Assembly: GCA_032718475.1 (NCBI GenBank)
Contig: JAUCBJ010000375.1
Span: forward strand, 24,960 to 88,959
DNA: 64,000 bases
Direction: 5' to 3'
Origin: Nemertoderma westbladi
Lineage: Eukaryota > Xenacoelomorpha > Nemertodermatida > Nemertodermatidae
The translations under genes and the position numbers were made by a program. Positions 62,751 to 64,000 of this stretch are shown here, piece by piece; positions within the stretch are counted from its first letter, which is position 1; every line of letters begins with the position of its first letter. Below the pieces are notes generated by a model. That model had not been told where the DNA came from. It did not search any database and saw only the letters and a list, made by a program, of their open reading frames with translations.

Positions 62751-64000
62751 GCCCTCCCTTGTAAGGCTCAGCACATACACCCATTAATATAAATTAAGTC
62801 CTGCCCGTGTAAGGCTCAGCACATACACCCATTAAAATAAATTAAGGCCCTCCCTTGTAAGGCTCAGCACATACACCCATTAATATAAATTAAGTCCTGC
62901 CCGTGTAAGGCTCAGCAAATACACCCATTAATATAAATTAAGTCCTGCCCGTGTAAGGCTCAGCATGTACACCCATTAATATAAATTAAGTCCTGCCCGT
63001 GTAAGGCTCAGCACATACACCCATTAATATAAATTAAGTCCTGCCCCTGTAAGGCTCAGCACATACACCCATTAAAATAAATTAAGGCCCTCCCTTGTAA
63101 GGCTCAGCAGATACACCCATTAAAATAAATTAAGTCCTGCCCGTGTAAGGCTCAGCACATACACCCATTAAAATAAATTAAGGCCCTCCCTTGTAAGGCT
63201 CAGCACATACACCCATTAAAATAAATTAAGTCCTGCCCGTGTAAGGCTCAGCAGATACACCCATTAAAATAAATTAAGTCCTGCCCATGTAAGGCTCAGC
63301 ACATACACCCATTAAAATAAATTAAGGCCCTCCCTTGTAAGGCTCAGCACATACACCCATTAAAATAAATTAAGTCCTGCCCGTGTAAGGCTCAGCACAT
63401 ACATCCATTAAAATAAATTAAGTCCTGCCCGTGTAAGGCTCAGCACATACACCCATTAAAATAAATTAAGGCCCTCCCTTGTAAGGCTCAGCACATACAC
63501 CCATTAAAATAAATTAAGTCCTGCCCGTGTAAGGCTCAGCTGATACACCCATTAAAATAAATTAAGTCCTGCCCATGTAAGGCTCAGCACATACACCCAT
63601 TAAAATAAATTAAGGCCCTCCCTTGTAAGGCTCAGCACATACACCCATTAAAATAAATTAAGTCCTGCCCGTGTAAGGCTCAGCACATACACCCATTAAA
63701 ATAAATTAAGGCCCTCCCTTGTAAGGCTCAGCACATACACCCATTAAAATAAATTAAGGCCCTCCCTTGTAAGGCACAGCAGATACACCCATTAAAATAA
63801 ATTAAGTCCTGCCCCTGTAAGGCTCAGCAGATACACCCATTAAAATAAATTAAGTCCTGCCCGTGTAAGGCTCAGCACATACACCCATTAATATAAATTA
63901 AGTCCTGCCCATGTAAGGCTCAGCACATACACCCATTAAAATAAATTAAGGCCCTCCCTTGTAAGGCTCAGCACATACACCCATTAAAATAAATTAAGGC
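62751..64000. repeat. Satellite domain 25: return to B / Tg / Ta, T18
   Basis: The boundary is sharp: the last A18 unit ends AATTAAT instead of AATTAAG at 62750 and B heads resume. The series B, Tg-G24, Ta, B at 63183 is echoed at 63471 (288 bp), where the Tg unit reads CAGCTGATAC. The window ends two bases into a G-type monomer, so the array continues beyond it. Confidence 0.9.

Larger units (their letters stand above)
1..64000. repeat. 48-bp tandem satellite array, 1,331 monomers
   Basis: A head-to-tail satellite fills the window with no break, inversion or foreign insert. The monomer has a head (positions 1-11, TCCTGCCCGTG), a middle (TAAGGCTCAG at 12-21, CACATACACCC at 22-32) and a 15-bp AT-only core at 33-47 ending in G48. 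Consensus composition is 17 A, 11 T, 13 C, 7 G. Indels account exactly for the window length, so the monomer count is firm. The forward strand has TAA in all three frames of the monomer; on the reverse strand two frames carry TAA and the third is closed only by TGA at positions 18-20. No CENP-B-box-like motif is present (there is no TTCG in the consensus). Such arrays are known as heterochromatic satellites in eukaryotes; the family is not one I recognise, and a chromosomal location is inference. Confidence 0.98.

Noticed and set aside
1-64000. A giant repeat protein if TGA were read as an amino acid
   Set aside because: With TGA as sense the reverse frame would open over long stretches, but Y and Z heads introduce TAG, and the 30 length variants shift the frame. 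Nothing else suggests an altered code.
1-64000. CRISPR array
   Set aside because: There are no unique spacers. The whole 48-bp unit repeats, including the part that would be a spacer.
1-64000. Promoter or origin signals in the AT core (ATTAAAATAAATTAA-like tract)
   Set aside because: The tract is present in every monomer as part of the satellite, so its resemblance to TATA or unwinding elements has no positional meaning here.
1-64000. Telomeric repeat or a transposon-internal minisatellite
   Set aside because: The unit is not a telomere motif, and no transposon ends, terminal repeats or protein remnants appear anywhere in 64 kb. An origin from a transposon minisatellite cannot be tested without flanks.
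1-64000. A previously undescribed defence or gene system
   Set aside because: No protein-coding or RNA gene is supported in the window. The novelty, if any, lies in the satellite family and its higher-order organisation.

Overview
The whole 64,000-base window is one uninterrupted tandem satellite array. The monomer is 48 bp and every copy points the same way. With the phase set so that base 1 is monomer position 1, the window holds 1,331 complete monomers plus two bases of the next. This count closes exactly: 1,331 x 48 + 110 bp of net length change (26 units of +4, one other +4, one +1, one +2, one -1) + 2 = 64,000. I see no gene, RNA gene, transposon, CRISPR array, origin or unique sequence. 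The organism cannot be named from this. Tens of kilobases of short-unit satellite with layered higher-order repeats (HORs) is a eukaryotic heterochromatin pattern (centromeric, pericentromeric, subtelomeric or a B/sex-chromosome block), seen only in long-read assemblies.

Monomer anatomy: a GC-rich head (positions 1-11, consensus TCCTGCCCGTG), a middle (12-32, TAAGGCTCAG then CACATACACCC) and an AT-only core (33-47) closed by G48. About 42% GC. Variation sits at a few diagnostic positions: 1 (T/G), 9 (all four bases), 18 (T/A), 24 (C/G), 31 (C/T), 38 (A/T). Codes used below: head Tg, Ta, Tc, Tt = TCCTGCCC + g/a/c/t + TG; Gg, Ga, Gc, Gt = the same with G at position 1; B = GCCCTCCCTTG; Y = TCCTACCCGTG; Z = TCCTACCCGGG; V = TCCTGTCC-type heads. 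A18 means GCACAG instead of GCTCAG; G24 means CAGATAC instead of CACATAC; T38 means ATTAATAT instead of ATTAAAAT; D means GTGAAAGG instead of GTGTAAGG.

Layout: 1-2.8 kb D/Y trimers; 2.8-4.9 kb a block copied again at 10.8-12.4 kb; 4.9-10.4 kb Ta/Tg with A18 HORs; 12.4-14.5 kb B/Ta/Gg trimers; 14.5-21.1 kb scattered 52-bp units; 21-31 kb B-dominated with small private-variant islands; 31.4-32.4 kb GTAGACCC island; 32.4-34.7 kb a 196-bp HOR; 35-40 kb B/Tg-A18 dimers; 41.7-43.2 kb AAAAGAAATT-variant HOR; 43.9-53.3 kb Tc-A18-G24-T38 territory with a nearly perfect homogeneous run at 49.5-50.5 kb; 53.3-62.7 kb A18-rich tetramers and trimers; 62.75 kb to the end B/Tg/Ta again.

The apparent open reading frames are a by-product of the repeat. 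48 is divisible by three, and exactly one of six frames (reverse strand) lacks TAA in every monomer. That frame is closed by TGA in T18 monomers and opened (TGT) in A18 monomers, so each ORF simply marks a run of A18 copies. I judge none of them to be a gene. What carries information here is evolutionary: nested HORs, whole-monomer block duplications up to 1.6 kb, private-variant islands and a few hybrid heads, which together record unequal exchange and local amplification.
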